Shown: piece after piece, positions 8,689-18,213 of the stretch
Layout of the letters: the number at the start of each line of letters is the position of its first letter
How positions within the stretch are numbered: the stretch's first letter is position 1
DNA from: Micromonospora orduensis
GTDB lineage: Bacteria; Actinomycetota; Actinomycetes; Mycobacteriales; Micromonosporaceae
Length of the DNA: 59,177 bases
Direction of reading: 5' to 3'
NCBI RefSeq assembly: GCF_006228125.1
Contig: NZ_VDFY01000166.1
Span: 1 to 59,177 of the forward strand
Program-made: the position numbers and the translations under genes
Notes under the pieces: model-generated
The model's input: only the letters and a program-made list of their open reading frames with translations
Databases searched by the model: none
Told to the model about the DNA's origin: nothing

Positions 8689-10065
8689 TCAACTCCCGGC
8701 CCGGAAGTCGTACCTGTCGAACGTCTCCTGGTGGCGGGTGAAGCGGTACGTCGCCCAGTGCATCCGGATCACCGCGCCAGCGTCGTCGCGGGTGAGCCGC
8801 AGCAGCTCGCCGACCTCCCGACCGGAGACCGTCCGGTACACGTCGGGGCGGTCCGGCAACGGGGCGAAGACCGCAGGGGGACGCCCGGCCGGGTCCCGTT
8901 CGGCGCGCGCCTGGAGGGTGCCGTCGTGCCAGGAGAAGACGTACTCGGAGCCCTCCCCCCACCAGCGGCCGAGCAGGCCGCGCAGGGCGGCCGGAGCGGG
9001 GGCGCCGGGGCGCCACGGTTCGATCTCGGCCGGGTCGTGCTCGACGGCCTCGGCCAGCAACCGGTGCGGCAGCTCGAACAGCTCCGCCGCCGTACCGGAC
9101 GAGCCGAGCACAGCCGCGCCCATCGCGCCGGCCGTGCCCTCGCCGCCCCGCCGGCCGTACACGCCGGCGAGGAAACCGGGCATCGCCCCGTCGTGCCCCA
9201 CGTGCATCACCCGCTCGCCCTGCGGGATGAGGATCAGCCCGAGCCCGAAGCCGGCCCCCCAGAGCGTCTCGTCGGTGGTGGTCACCGGCCAGCGCATCTC
9301 GTCCAGGGTGCCCGGGGCGAGCACCGCGCCGGCCGGGTCCAGTGCCGCCGGGTCGGCCAGGAAGGCGGCCCAGCGGGCCATGTCCGTCGCCGTGCTCCAC
9401 AGCTGGGCGGCCGGGCCGACCGCGCCGAAGTCGGTCGGCGGCTCCGGGTGCGCCTCGTCGGAGTACGCGTCGACCAGGTACCCGGTGGCCGCGCCCGGCC
9501 CCGGGGAGACGGTGGTGTCGGCGAGCCCCAGCGGCGTCAGGACCCGCTCGTCGAGCACCTCCGCCCAGGTGCCGCCGCGCAGCCGGGCCACCAGTTGCCC
9601 GAGCACGGCCAGGCCGAGGTTGGAGTAGTGGAACCGGCGGCCCGTCGGCAGCACCCGCTCGGCCCGGTCCAGCTCCGCCACCAACCGGGCGTCGTCCGGC
9701 GCGCTCAGGGAGTCCCACACGTCGCCGAACGGCTCGCGTTGCAGGCCGGCGGTGTGCGACAGCAGGCGGCGTACGGTCAGCTCGCCGTGCGCCGGCAGGT
9801 CCAGGTGCCGGCCCACCGGGTCGTCCAGGTCCAGCAGGCCGTCGTCGCGGCACTGGAGGGTGAGCGCCGCGGTGAAGGTCTTGGTGACCGAGCCGATCCG
9901 GAACTGGGTGCCCGGCCCCAGCGGGCTGTCGGTGCCGGTCTCGCCGACGGTGCAGCTCCACAGCGGCCGGTCGGCCCGGTGCAGCGCCGCCGACACCGCC
10001 GGCACCCGGGCGTCGGCCTGCACCCGGCGGACCAGCCGGCCCAACCGGTCGGGGGCGGCCGTCAC
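8689..10065 (-). CDS. Serine hydrolase, class C beta-lactamase/DD-peptidase family
   Basis: A 458-aa protein with the three marks of the family: SVTK (catalytic Ser/Lys) at about residues 59-62, YSN near residue 147, and an HxG-type box (HVGHDGAMPGF) near residue 298. No signal peptide is seen, so it is probably cytoplasmic and more likely an esterase or peptidase than a resistance beta-lactamase. The last 100 residues are an extra C-terminal beta-domain (PLPDRPDVYRTVSGREVGEL). The GTG start overlaps the HIT gene stop by 4 bases, so the two form a coupled pair. The substrate is unknown. Confidence 0.88.
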   Translation of the reverse strand: MTAAPDRLGRLVRRVQADARVPAVSAALHRADRPLWSCTVGETGTDSPLGPGTQFRIGSVTKTFTAALTLQCRDDGLLDLDDPVGRHLDLPAHGELTVRRLLSHTAGLQREPFGDVWDSLSAPDDARLVAELDRAERVLPTGRRFHYSNLGLAVLGQLVARLRGGTWAEVLDERVLTPLGLADTTVSPGPGAATGYLVDAYSDEAHPEPPTDFGAVGPAAQLWSTATDMARWAAFLADPAALDPAGAVLAPGTLDEMRWPVTTTDETLWGAGFGLGLILIPQGERVMHVGHDGAMPGFLAGVYGRRGGEGTAGAMGAAVLGSSGTAAELFELPHRLLAEAVEHDPAEIEPWRPGAPAPAALRGLLGRWWGEGSEYVFSWHDGTLQARAERDPAGRPPAVFAPLPDRPDVYRTVSGREVGELLRLTRDDAGAVIRMHWATYRFTRHQETFDRYDFRAGS

Positions 10066-10421
10066 GCCAGGTCCCGGGCGAGCATGGGGCCGAGCGGCGC
10101 GCCACCGAGCAGGTGCGCGTGCACGTGGAACACCTCCTGCCCGCCGTACCTCCCGGTGTTGAACATCAGCCGGAAACCGTCGCCGAGCAGCCCCTCGTCG
10201 TCCGCGACGACGGCGGCCGCGGCCAGCACCTCACCGGCCAGTCCCGGGTCGCCCTGGGCGAGGGTGGCGACGTCGGCGTAGTGCTCCTTCGGAATGACCA
10301 GGATGTGCACCGGGGCCTTCGGGGTGATGTCGCGGATGGCGAGGGTGGTGGCGGTCTCCCGGACCACGGTGGCCGGAATCTCCCCGGCGACGATGCGGCA
10401 GAACAGGCAGTCGGATCCCAT
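10062..10421 (-). CDS. HIT family nucleotide-binding protein (HINT type)
   Basis: A 119-aa histidine-triad protein with the diagnostic HVHAHLLGG near the C-terminus and the N-terminal CLFCRIVAGEIPA segment of the HINT branch, including the paired cysteines. These enzymes hydrolyse phosphoramidates of AMP such as adenosine-lysine conjugates. Full length for the branch. It is transcribed divergently from the SDR gene 34 bases away and is followed, with a 4-base overlap, by the serine hydrolase. Confidence 0.92.
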   Translation of the reverse strand: MGSDCLFCRIVAGEIPATVVRETATTLAIRDITPKAPVHILVIPKEHYADVATLAQGDPGLAGEVLAAAAVVADDEGLLGDGFRLMFNTGRYGGQEVFHVHAHLLGGAPLGPMLARDLA

Positions 10422-10455
10422 CCGGGCAGTGTAAGGAGGAAACGGCTACGGCAGG

Positions 10456-11226
10456 ATGGCCGGCATGACGGATCGAGCGGTACTCGTGACCGGAGCTTCG
10501 CGCGGCATCGGCCGGGCGGTGGCGGAGGCGTTCGCGGCCAGCGGGGACCGGGTGGCGATCCACCACCGCGACTCCGCCGACGCGGCCGAGCAGGTACGCG
10601 CCCACCTGCCCGGCGCGGGGCACGTCGTGGTCCGCGCGGACCTCACCGACCCGGACGCGGTCCGGGTGATGGTCGACCGGGCGGCCGAACTGCTCGGCGG
10701 GCTCGACGTGCTGGTCAACAACGCGGGGATGTACGGCGACCGGGACGACCCGCACCCGATCTTCGGCGCCACCTACGAGGAGTGGCAGCGGCGCTGGCGG
10801 CAGGTGCTGGAGACCAACCTGACCGGCGCCGGCAACGTCACCTGGTGCGCCGCGCAGCACATGCGCGGGCGCGGCGGTCGGATCGTCAACGTCTCGTCCC
10901 GGGGCGCGTTCCGGGGCGAGCCGGAGCAGCCGGCGTACGGGGCCAGCAAGGCGGGACTGAACGCGTTGGGCCAGTCCCTCGCGGTGGCGCTCGCGCCGTA
11001 CGGCATCGCGGTGGCCACCGTCGCGCCGGGTTTCGTGGCGACCGACATGGTCACCGAGCACCTGCGCGGCGAGCAGGGCGCGGCGATCCGGGCGCAGAGC
11101 CCGTTCGACCGGGTGGCCCGGCCGGAGGAGATCGCCGCCGCCGTGCACTGGCTGGCCTCGCCAGAGGCCGAGTGGGCCTCGGGCACCATCGTCGACCTCA
11201 ACGGCGCCTCCTACCTGCGCAGCTGA
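10456..11226 (+). CDS. Short-chain dehydrogenase/reductase (SDR), FabG-like
   Basis: Classical SDR of 256 aa: TGASRGIGR for dinucleotide binding (around residue 12), NNAGMYG, a catalytic Ser in NVSSRG, and YGASK as the Tyr-x-x-x-Lys pair. The Arg-based cofactor loop (HHRDS) suggests NADPH. The exact reaction cannot be told. Two starts are possible, ATG 10456 and ATG 10465. A GGAGGA lies about 15 bases upstream of the first, longer than ideal, so the choice is uncertain. It stands alone between the divergent HIT gene and ppk2. Confidence 0.9.
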   Translation: MAGMTDRAVLVTGASRGIGRAVAEAFAASGDRVAIHHRDSADAAEQVRAHLPGAGHVVVRADLTDPDAVRVMVDRAAELLGGLDVLVNNAGMYGDRDDPHPIFGATYEEWQRRWRQVLETNLTGAGNVTWCAAQHMRGRGGRIVNVSSRGAFRGEPEQPAYGASKAGLNALGQSLAVALAPYGIAVATVAPGFVATDMVTEHLRGEQGAAIRAQSPFDRVARPEEIAAAVHWLASPEAEWASGTIVDLNGASYLRS

Positions 11227-11285
11227 CCGGAATCACCGGCGCTTCGAGGGTGGGTGCCGCCATTCGCAGGGTAAGTCTCTGCGGC

Positions 11286-12197
11286 ATGGCCGACTCCACG
11301 CTGCTGGACCTCGCCGCCGACTACCGGGTGGTCGACGGGCACGACGACGATCCGGTCCTGCTCCGCCCCGACGGCACCCCCGTCGAGACGTGGCGTGAGG
11401 ACTACCCCTACGACGAGCGGATGGGCCGCGACGAGTACGACCACCACAAGCGGCTGCTCCAGATCGAACTGCTGAAGCTCCAGGACTGGATCAAGGAGTC
11501 CGGCGAGCGGCTGGTGATCCTGTTCGAGGGCCGGGACGCGGCCGGCAAGGGCGGCACCATCAAACGGTTCATGGAGCACCTCAACCCGCGCGGCGCCTCC
11601 GTGGTGGCGCTGGCCAAGCCGGACGAGCGGGAGGCCGGCCAGTGGTACTTCCAGCGGTGGATGGCGCACCTGCCGGCGGCCGGTGAGATCGTGCTGTTCG
11701 ATCGGTCCTGGTACAACAGGGCCGGCGTCGAGCGGGTGATGGGGTTCTGCAGCCGCAAGGAGTACCTGGAGTTCCTGCGCCAGGCCCCGGAGTTGGAACG
11801 GATGCTTGTGCGCTCGGGCATCCGGCTGGTCAAGTTCTGGTTCTCCGTGTCGCAGAACGAGCAGCGCACCCGCTTCGCGATCCGCCAGGTCGACCCGGTA
11901 CGGCAGTGGAAGCTGTCGCCGATGGACATCGCCTCGCTCGACAGGTGGGACGAGTACACCGAGGCGAAGGAGGCGATGTTCTTCTGGACCGACACGGCCG
12001 ACGCGCCGTGGACGGTGGTGAAGAGCAACGACAAGAAGCGGGCCCGCATCGAGGCGATGCGGCACGTCCTGCACCGCTTCGACTACACCGGCAGGGACCC
12101 CGAGGTGGTCGGCACACCCGACCCGCAGATCATCGGGCCGGCCGGGCTGGACCTGGGGCCGGAGGAGGAGGTAGTGCCGGTGTTCCCGAGGCCCTGA
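11286..12197 (+). CDS. ppk2: Polyphosphate kinase 2
   Basis: Transfers phosphate between inorganic polyphosphate and nucleotides, chiefly making nucleoside triphosphates or diphosphates from polyphosphate. The 303-aa protein is a single-domain PPK2 with Walker A FEGRDAAGKGGTIKR near residue 80, Walker B LFDRSWYNRAGVE, and the lid region QNEQRTRFAIRQVDPVRQWK. The segment MDIASLDRWDEYTEAKEAMF is typical of PPK2 class I. The start at 11286 gives the expected length. The 3' end is 4 bases from the convergent rsmE stop, with no terminator hairpin visible between them. Confidence 0.94.
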   Translation: MADSTLLDLAADYRVVDGHDDDPVLLRPDGTPVETWREDYPYDERMGRDEYDHHKRLLQIELLKLQDWIKESGERLVILFEGRDAAGKGGTIKRFMEHLNPRGASVVALAKPDEREAGQWYFQRWMAHLPAAGEIVLFDRSWYNRAGVERVMGFCSRKEYLEFLRQAPELERMLVRSGIRLVKFWFSVSQNEQRTRFAIRQVDPVRQWKLSPMDIASLDRWDEYTEAKEAMFFWTDTADAPWTVVKSNDKKRARIEAMRHVLHRFDYTGRDPEVVGTPDPQIIGPAGLDLGPEEEVVPVFPRP

Positions 12198-12201
12198 ACG
12201 G

Positions 12202-12936
12202 TCACCAGCGGCCGAGGCGGGTGGCGAGCACGCTGAGCGCCGCCACCCCGGCCGTCGAGGTGCGCAGCACCGCCGGCCCGAGGCGTACCGGCCGGCCGCC
12301 GGCCTCCCGGAAGGCGGTCAGCTCGGCCGGGGCGATGCCGCCCTCCGGGCCGACCACCAGGACGATCTCCCCGGCGGTGGGCAGCTCGGCGGTGGTCAGC
12401 CGATCCTCGGCCTCCTCGTGCAGCACGAACGCGGCGGCGGCGCCGGCGATCCGGCGGGCCACAGTCGCGGTGGACTCGTCCGGCGCACCGGCCACCACCG
12501 GCAGCCACGGCCGGCGGGCCTGCTTCGCGGCCTCCCGGGCGGTGGCCACCCACTTCTCCCGGGCCCGTACGCCCCGGTCACCGCGCCACTGGGTGACCGA
12601 GCGGGACGCCGCCCAGGGCACGATCTCGTCCACCCCGACCTCGGTCATCGCCTGCACGGCCAACTCGCCCCGGTCGCCCTTGGCGATGCCCTGCACGGTG
12701 ACGATCCGGGGTACGGGCGCGTCCGCGTACCCCCGGGAGGTGACAGTGACCTCCAGGCTGCCCCGGCCGACGGCGGTGACCACGGCGGCGGCCGTGCCGC
12801 CCCGCCCGTCGGCGAGCAGCAGGTCCTCGCCCACCCGCAGCCGTTGCACGGTGGCGGCGTGGTGCCCCTCCGGGCCGTCCAGGGTCAGCGCGTCACCGGT
12901 GGGCAGCGCCTCGACCAGGAACAGCGGCGCGGACAC
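12202..12936 (-). CDS. rsmE: 16S rRNA (uracil-1498-N3)-methyltransferase RsmE
   Basis: SPOUT methyltransferase that modifies U1498 of 16S rRNA in the decoding centre. The 244-aa product has an N-terminal PUA-like domain (PEGHHAATVQRLRVG) and the C-terminal trefoil-knot motifs VGPEGGIAPAEL and LGPAVLRTSTAG. Full length. The GTG start at 12936 directly abuts the dnaJ stop. rsmE downstream of hrcA-dnaJ is a conserved arrangement in actinobacteria and many Firmicutes. Confidence 0.95.
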   Translation of the reverse strand: MSAPLFLVEALPTGDALTLDGPEGHHAATVQRLRVGEDLLLADGRGGTAAAVVTAVGRGSLEVTVTSRGYADAPVPRIVTVQGIAKGDRGELAVQAMTEVGVDEIVPWAASRSVTQWRGDRGVRAREKWVATAREAAKQARRPWLPVVAGAPDESTATVARRIAGAAAAFVLHEEAEDRLTTAELPTAGEIVLVVGPEGGIAPAELTAFREAGGRPVRLGPAVLRTSTAGVAALSVLATRLGRW

Positions 12937-14082
12937 TCAGGCGTGCCCGTTGAACGCGTCGCGCATCCGGGAGAAGAAGCCACCCTGCTTGGACAGCTCG
13001 GCGACCTCCTCACCACGGGTCTTGGCGAAGTCGCGCAGCATCTTCTCCTGGTCCGGGTCGAGCTTGGTGGGCGTGCGGACGTCCAGGTGCACGTAGAGGT
13101 CGCCCCGGCCGGTGCCGCGCAGGTGCGGCACGCCCCGGGCGCGCAGCCGCAGGGTGCTGGCCGGCTGGGTGCCGGCCTTGACGTCGACGGTCTCCTCGCT
13201 GTCCAGCGTCTTGATGGTGAGTCGGGTGCCAAGCGCCGCCGCCGTCATCGGCACGGTAACCCTGCAGTGCAGGTCGTCGCCCTTGCGGGAGTACACGTCG
13301 TGCGGGCGCTCGTGGATCTCCACGTACAGGTCCCCGGCGGTGCCGCCGCCCGGGCCGACCTCGCCCTGCTGGGCCAGCCGGATCCGCATGCCGTCCTCGA
13401 CACCGGCCGGGATCTTGACGGTCAGCGAGCGGCGGGTCCGCACCCGGCCGTCGCCGGCGCAGGTGGGGCAGGGGTGCGGGATGGTCGTGCCGTAGCCCTG
13501 GCAGACGGTGCACGGACGGGCCGAGACGACCTGGCCGAGGAAGGTGCGCTGCACCGACTGCACCTCGCCCCGGCCGCCGCACGCCTCGCAGGTGGCCAGG
13601 TGGGTGCCGGCGGCCGTGCCGGCGCCGGAGCAGGTGGTGCAGAGCACGGCGGTGTCGACGGTGATCGGAGCCTCGACGCCGAACGCCGTCTCGTGCAGGT
13701 CGAGTTCGAGTCGCAGGATCGCGTCGGCGCCCGGCCGGGTCCGCGGCCGTGGACCACGGGCGCCACCTCCCGCGCCGCCGAAGAACGCGTCCATGATGTC
13801 CTGGAAACCGACGAACGGGCCGGCCCCGCCCGGGCCGCCCGGGCCGCCCGCGCCGCCGCCTCCCGGGGCGAGCGGGTCGCCACCCAGGTCGACGATCTGC
13901 CGCTTCCGGTCGTCCGAGAGGACCTCGTACGCGGCGTTGATGTCCTTGAACTTCTCCTGAGCCTCCGGGTCCGGATTGACGTCCGGGTGGAACTGGCGCG
14001 CCAGCTTGCGGTAGGCGCGCTTGATCTCGTCATCGGAGGCTTCCCGGCTCACACCGAGGATGCCGTAGTAGTCCCTGGCCAC
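12937..14082 (-). CDS. dnaJ: Molecular chaperone DnaJ (second DnaJ, hrcA-linked)
   Basis: Hsp40 co-chaperone of DnaK, 381 aa from the GTG chosen here ([11 protein letters not shown]). The J-domain carries the HPD motif ([10 protein letters not shown]), followed by a Gly-rich linker with [14 protein letters not shown], four zinc-binding CxxCxGxG repeats ([32 protein letters not shown]) and the C-terminal substrate-binding domains. An in-frame ATG 18 bases upstream exists, but the GAGG next to it fits better as the ribosome site for the GTG. It follows hrcA by 73 bases and is expected to be under HrcA/CIRCE control together with it. Confidence 0.93.
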   Translation of the reverse strand: MARDYYGILGVSREASDDEIKRAYRKLARQFHPDVNPDPEAQEKFKDINAAYEVLSDDRKRQIVDLGGDPLAPGGGGAGGPGGPGGAGPFVGFQDIMDAFFGGAGGGARGPRPRTRPGADAILRLELDLHETAFGVEAPITVDTAVLCTTCSGAGTAAGTHLATCEACGGRGEVQSVQRTFLGQVVSARPCTVCQGYGTTIPHPCPTCAGDGRVRTRRSLTVKIPAGVEDGMRIRLAQQGEVGPGGGTAGDLYVEIHERPHDVYSRKGDDLHCRVTVPMTAAALGTRLTIKTLDSEETVDVKAGTQPASTLRLRARGVPHLRGTGRGDLYVHLDVRTPTKLDPDQEKMLRDFAKTRGEEVAELSKQGGFFSRMRDAFNGHA

Positions 14083-14155
14083 TGCGTTCCGTGTCCTCAT
14101 GTTCGTCTCGCGTTACGCCGACCGGCGGCCGCAGCCGGCCGTCGGCCCTGACTGG

Positions 14156-15178
14156 TCAGTTCTGGGCCAGCAGCTCGCCCACGTAGCGTGCCACGGCGCG
14201 CACCATGGCGATATTGCCGGGGTAGTCCATCCGGGTGGGCCCCAGCACCCCCAGGCCGCCCACGATCGTGGCGCCCGGGCCGTACCCGGTGCTGACCACC
14301 GAGGCGGCTCGCAGGTTGTCGAACTCGTTCTCGTCACCGATCAGCACCCGGGTCGTGCTCGGCTCGGTCTCGCCGATCAGCTTGAGGAGCACGACCTCCT
14401 CCTCCAGGGCCTCCAGGATGGGCCGCAGCGAACCCTGGAAGTCGAGCAGGCCGCCCCGGGTGAGGTTGGCGGTGCCGGCAAGCGCGATGCGTTCCTCGTG
14501 GCGCTCGACGAGCGTCTCCAGCAGAACGGTGGAGAGGGTGGTCATCGCGGGGCGCAGCTCGGGCGACGCCTCCTCGACCAGCGCCTGCACCAGCGGCGGA
14601 GTGTCCGACAGGCGGGCGCCGGCCAGCTTCTCGTTCACCAGTCGACGCAGGTCGGTGACGTCGTCGGCGGGCACCGGCCCGGGCAGCTCCACGAGCCGCT
14701 GCTCCACCCGCCCGGTGTCGGCGATCATGACGAGCATCAGCCGGGTGGTGGAGATCGGCACCAGCTCCAGGTGCCGCACCGAGGAGCGGGCCAGGCTCGG
14801 GTACTGCACGACTGCCACCTGCCGGGTCAGCTGGGCGAGCAGGCGTACGGTGCGGTGCACCACGTCGTCGAGGTCGACCGCGCCGACGAGGAAACGCTCG
14901 ATGGCCCGACGCTCGGCCGGGCTGAGCGGCTTGACCCGGGACAGCCGGTCGACGAAGAGCCGGTAGCCGCGGTCGGTGGGCACCCGCCCCGCACTGGTGT
15001 GCGGCTGCCGGATGTAGCCCTCCTCCTCCAGCACGGCCATGTCGTTGCGGACCGTGGCCGGGGAGACCCCGAGCTGGTGCCGCTCGACAAGCGCCTTGCT
15101 GCCGACCGGCTCCTGGGTGGAGACGTAGTCCTCGACGATGGCGCGGAGCACGGCGAGCTTGCGGTCGTCGAGACCCAT
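14156..15178 (-). CDS. hrcA: Heat-inducible transcription repressor HrcA
   Basis: Represses heat-shock genes by binding CIRCE operators. The 340-aa protein has the N-terminal winged helix ([38 protein letters not shown]), the conserved [14 protein letters not shown] motif, and the GAF-like HrcA domain. The ATG at 15178 has AGGAGG 8 bases upstream, preferred to an ATG 21 bases earlier. A perfect CIRCE palindrome lies 59-85 bases upstream of the start, so the gene is autoregulated and drives dnaJ and possibly rsmE. Confidence 0.96.
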   Translation of the reverse strand: MGLDDRKLAVLRAIVEDYVSTQEPVGSKALVERHQLGVSPATVRNDMAVLEEEGYIRQPHTSAGRVPTDRGYRLFVDRLSRVKPLSPAERRAIERFLVGAVDLDDVVHRTVRLLAQLTRQVAVVQYPSLARSSVRHLELVPISTTRLMLVMIADTGRVEQRLVELPGPVPADDVTDLRRLVNEKLAGARLSDTPPLVQALVEEASPELRPAMTTLSTVLLETLVERHEERIALAGTANLTRGGLLDFQGSLRPILEALEEEVVLLKLIGETEPSTTRVLIGDENEFDNLRAASVVSTGYGPGATIVGGLGVLGPTRMDYPGNIAMVRAVARYVGELLAQN

Positions 15179-15236
15179 CCTCCGCACCTCCTGTCGCACG
15201 TCGGCCGCCGGCTCGATCTCAAGCCGGCGGACCGTC

Positions 15237-15263
15237 CTGGCACTCGACTGTAACGAGTGCCAG
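15237..15263 (-). promoter_or_regulatory. CIRCE operator with overlapping promoter of hrcA-dnaJ
   Basis: CTGGCACTC-N9-GAGTGCCAG, a perfect 9-base inverted repeat with the 9-base spacer that defines CIRCE. On the minus strand a -10-like TAGACT (15262-15267) directly precedes and overlaps it, so the transcript should start inside the operator and HrcA would block initiation. No convincing -35 is visible. Confidence 0.93.
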
Positions 15264-15406
15264 TCTACGTCGGCGCCCCCGCCAGCGCGATGATCAACGA
15301 CAGCTCGTCGGTGCGGTCCGTACCACCCCGCCCGGTCCGATCGGCCCGGCCGACCGGGCGGTGTCGCTCTGGTGCGGCGTTGCCAACGGCACCTACCGTG
15401 ACACCC

Positions 15407-16048
15407 ATGACTGAACCTCCTCGCCCTCCCGGAGCGGGAGACCCCGGCAACTACCCGCCGGAGCCGACCTCACCGAGCTCGCCCCCATCGGCCGAGCCAC
15501 CCACCGCACCACTGTCCGGGGCACCCGGCCCGGGCGGCTATCCCCCGGCCGGTGGCTATCCGCCGCCCACCGGTGACCAACCGTCGTCGGGCGGCTACCC
15601 TCCGCCGGGCGGCTACCCGCCCGGGGGCTATCCCCCGGCCGGAGGCAACCCCGGTGGCGGCTATCCGACCGGTGGCGCCTACGGCGGCCCCGGCGGCGGC
15701 TACGCCAACAACGAGGACAAGACCTGGGCGCTCGTCGCGCACTTCGGCGGTGCCGCCGGGATGATCGTCAGCGGTGGCGTGCTCGGCTGGATCGGCCCGC
15801 TGGTGGCGCTGCTGGCCCGGGGCAACCAGTCCCCCACGGTCCGTACGCACGCCGTGGCGGCGCTCAACTTCCAGCTCATCTGGTCGATCATCGGCCTGGT
15901 CGGCTGGGTGCTGTCCTGCATCGTGATCGGGTTCATCCCGGTCGCGGCGGCCGTGATCCTCGGCGCCGTGTTCGGCATCATCGCCGGCATCAAGGCCAAC
16001 GAGGGGCAGTTCTACCGCTACCCGCTCTCCGCCAGCTTCATCAAGTGA
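15407..16048 (+). CDS. DUF4870 family membrane protein with Pro/Gly/Tyr-rich N-terminus
   Basis: A 213-aa protein. Residues 1-105 are a low-complexity region of repeated GGYPP-type units, likely disordered. The rest is a DUF4870 domain ([17 protein letters not shown], with [13 protein letters not shown]) with two or three membrane segments. The domain is widespread and has no established function; in actinobacteria the disordered head is thought to face the cytoplasm. The gene is divergent from hrcA and has its own strong terminator just past the stop. The ATG at 15407 is the first codon that gives the characteristic MTEPPRPPG head. Confidence 0.88.
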   Translation: MTEPPRPPGAGDPGNYPPEPTSPSSPPSAEPPTAPLSGAPGPGGYPPAGGYPPPTGDQPSSGGYPPPGGYPPGGYPPAGGNPGGGYPTGGAYGGPGGGYANNEDKTWALVAHFGGAAGMIVSGGVLGWIGPLVALLARGNQSPTVRTHAVAALNFQLIWSIIGLVGWVLSCIVIGFIPVAAAVILGAVFGIIAGIKANEGQFYRYPLSASFIK

Positions 16049-16082
16049 CGACGGGCCGGCCGCTCCCCCGGCCGGCCCGTCG
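16049..16082. terminator. Bidirectional terminator between DUF4870 gene and hemW
   Basis: A perfect 14-base GC-only stem (16049-16062 with 16069-16082) and a 6-base loop, placed directly after the DUF4870 stop and 33 bases from the convergent hemW stop. No U-tract. Confidence 0.75.
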
Positions 16083-16114
16083 CACCGCCCCCACCTGTAG
16101 GGCAGCGCTCCGGC

Positions 16115-17338
16115 TCAGGGCAGCAGGTCGCGGACCACGGCGTCGGCGAGCAGCCGGCCGCGCAGGGTGAGCACCGCCCGCCCGGCCGCGTACCTCCCGG
16201 CGTCCAGCAGACCGTCGGCCAACGCCCGTTCGGCGCCGGCCCGACCGGTGGCGTCGAGCACCGCAAGCGGCAGGCCGCTGGCGAGCCGCAGCCGGAGCAT
16301 GACGTCCTCCATGTGCGCCTCGCCGGGGGTGAGCACCTCCCGGGCCAGGCCGGGCGACGCGCCGGCGGCCAGCCGCTGGGCGTACGCCGAGGGGTGTTTG
16401 ACGTTCCACCAGCGCACCCCGCCGACGTGGCTGTGCGCCCCCGGCCCCAGCCCCCACCAGTCCGCGCCGGTCCAGTAGAGCAGGTTGTGCCGGCACCGGG
16501 CGTCCTCGGTGCGGGCCCAGTTGGAGACCTCGTACCAGGACAGGCCGGCCGCGTCGAGGGCGGCCTCGGCGGCCAGGTAGCGGTCCGCGGCGACGTCGTC
16601 ACTGGGGTACGCCAGCTCGCCGCGCTTCATCCGCGCGGCGAGCCGGGTGCCGTCCTCGACGATCAGGGCGTACGCGCTGACGTGGTCCACCCCGGCGCCG
16701 ACGACCTGGTCCAGCGAGGCCGCGAAGTCCTCGGCCCGCTCCCCCGGGGTGCCGTAGATCAGGTCGAGGTTGACGTGCTCGAACCCGGCGTCGCGCGCCT
16801 CGGACGCGGCGGCGGTGGCCCGGCCGGCGCTGTGCCTGCGGTCCAGGATCGCCAGCACGCCCGGGGAGGCGGACTGCATGCCCAGCGAGATCCGGGTGTA
16901 GCCGGCGTTCCGCAGCAGCTTCAACGACTCCGGGGTGACCGACTCCGGGTTGGCCTCGGTGGTCACCTCGGCGTCGGCGGCCAGCCCCCAGGTGCGGTCG
17001 ATGCCGTCGAGGATGCGGGCCAGGTCGTCGGCGGGGAGCAGCGTGGGCGTGCCGCCGCCGACGAAGACGGTGTCGACCCGGGGCGGTGGGGTGTCGCCGA
17101 GCACCCGGGCGGCGAGCGCCAGCTCGGCCAGCACGGTGTCGGCGTACCCCTCGCGGCTGGCGCCGCCGCCCAACTCGGCCGCCGTGTAGGTGTTGAAGTC
17201 GCAGTAGCCGCAGCGGCTGGCGCAGAACGGCACGTGGACGTACACGCCGAAGCCGCGCGCGCCGACCGCAGTGGTGGCGGTGGCGGGCAGCGATCCGTCG
17301 ACAGGGACGGTCTCACCATCTGGAAGGACGCCGGGCAT
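16115..17338 (-). CDS. hemW: HemW, radical SAM heme chaperone (HemN-like)
   Basis: A 407-aa radical SAM protein. The [4Fe-4S] motif is CASRCGYCDF (Cys-x3-Cys-x2-Cys, without the fourth HemN-type Cys), followed by VFVGGGTPTLL and TTEANPESVTPE. The later HNLLYW box is the heme-binding mark of HemW. That combination makes it a heme chaperone rather than an oxygen-independent coproporphyrinogen oxidase. The ATG at 17338 gives a 30-residue leader before the conserved GVYVHVPFC. It is divergent from an enoyl-CoA hydratase gene only 19 bases away. In mycobacteria the gene also sits downstream of hrcA. Confidence 0.92.
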   Translation of the reverse strand: MPGVLPDGETVPVDGSLPATATTAVGARGFGVYVHVPFCASRCGYCDFNTYTAAELGGGASREGYADTVLAELALAARVLGDTPPPRVDTVFVGGGTPTLLPADDLARILDGIDRTWGLAADAEVTTEANPESVTPESLKLLRNAGYTRISLGMQSASPGVLAILDRRHSAGRATAAASEARDAGFEHVNLDLIYGTPGERAEDFAASLDQVVGAGVDHVSAYALIVEDGTRLAARMKRGELAYPSDDVAADRYLAAEAALDAAGLSWYEVSNWARTEDARCRHNLLYWTGADWWGLGPGAHSHVGGVRWWNVKHPSAYAQRLAAGASPGLAREVLTPGEAHMEDVMLRLRLASGLPLAVLDATGRAGAERALADGLLDAGRYAAGRAVLTLRGRLLADAVVRDLLP

Positions 17339-17357
17339 GGCCACTAGTGTGCCCGGC

Positions 17358-18167
17358 ATGACCTCTCCCGACGTCCTCGTGCGGGTCGCCACGGCCCGTG
17401 GGGTGACCACCCTCACCCTGGACAGCCCGCACAACCGCAACGCGCTCTCCACGGCCCTGATGACCCAACTGCTGGCGGGGCTGGCCGACGCCGTCGCCGA
17501 CGACGCGGTCCGGGCGATCGTGCTCGACCACACCGGTCCGGTGTTCTGCTCGGGGGCCGACCTGAAGGAGACCGCCGCGGCGTACGCCAGCGGTTCGGTG
17601 CCCGCCGGGATGCTGGGTGACGTGCTCGCCGCGCTGTGGGACTGCCCGAAGCCGGTGCTGGCCCGGGTCGGCGGACCGGCGCGCGCCGGTGGGCTGGGCC
17701 TGATCGCCGCCGCCGATCTGGCGGTCTGCGCCGACGAGGCGACGTTCGCGTTCACCGAGGTGCGGATCGGGGTCATCCCGGCGGTGATCTCGGCGACCGT
17801 GCTGCCCCGGCTGCACCCGCGTGCCGCCGCCGAGCTGTACCTGACCGGGGACACCTTCGACGGTCGGCGGGCCGCCGAGGTCGGCCTGGTCACGGCCTCC
17901 GTGCCGGCGGACGGGCTGGATGACGCGGTGCGGCGCTGGTGCGACTCGCTGGTCCGTGGCGCGCCCCGCGCGTTGGCCGGCGCGAAGGAGCTGCTGCGCC
18001 GGCCGGGCACCGCCGAACTGCGCGACGACCTGACGCGGCTCTCCGCCCTCTCGACCGGTTTCTTCCTCTCCGATGAGGGGCGCGAGGGGGTCATGGCGTT
18101 CCGCGGAAAACGACCGGCGAGCTGGGTGCCCGCTCCCGACGTGGATCACGGCGATCACGCCGGGTAG
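17358..18167 (+). CDS. Enoyl-CoA hydratase/isomerase family protein (crotonase fold)
   Basis: A 269-aa crotonase-fold enzyme: LDSPHNRNALSTALM at the N-terminus, the oxyanion-hole segment GPVFCSGADLKE, and GLGLIAAADLAVCADEATF, with EVRIGVIPAVIS. The second catalytic Glu position of true hydratases is replaced in this EVRIGVIP segment, as in many actinobacterial paralogues, so hydratase activity is not assured. The ATG at 17358 is the first in frame and gives the normal 10-residue lead. Its promoter must lie within or across the 19-base gap from hemW, so the two genes' promoters may overlap. Confidence 0.85.
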   Translation: MTSPDVLVRVATARGVTTLTLDSPHNRNALSTALMTQLLAGLADAVADDAVRAIVLDHTGPVFCSGADLKETAAAYASGSVPAGMLGDVLAALWDCPKPVLARVGGPARAGGLGLIAAADLAVCADEATFAFTEVRIGVIPAVISATVLPRLHPRAAAELYLTGDTFDGRRAAEVGLVTASVPADGLDDAVRRWCDSLVRGAPRALAGAKELLRRPGTAELRDDLTRLSALSTGFFLSDEGREGVMAFRGKRPASWVPAPDVDHGDHAG

Positions 18168-18182
18168 GACCGAGCCTTCCGC

Positions 18183-18213
18183 CCGGGACGCCGCGCGGCC
18201 GGTGGCGTCCCGG
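18183..18213 (+). terminator. Terminator hairpin after the enoyl-CoA hydratase gene
   Basis: CCGGGACGCC (18183-18192) pairs perfectly with GGCGTCCCGG (18204-18213) across an 11-base loop, 15 bases past the stop. The rest of the gap to the next gene (18214-18408) holds a 13-base palindrome, CGGGAAGTTCCCG at 18294-18306, and nothing else recognisable. Confidence 0.55.

Noticed and set aside
8689..10065. Beta-lactam resistance determinant
   Set aside because: No signal peptide, and an extra C-terminal domain as in serine esterases/peptidases; coupled to a housekeeping HIT gene.
7090..10281. Frame of over 1000 codons on the plus strand opposite ybeY, phoH and the serine hydrolase
   Set aside because: Shadow of conserved genes with family motifs on the other strand.
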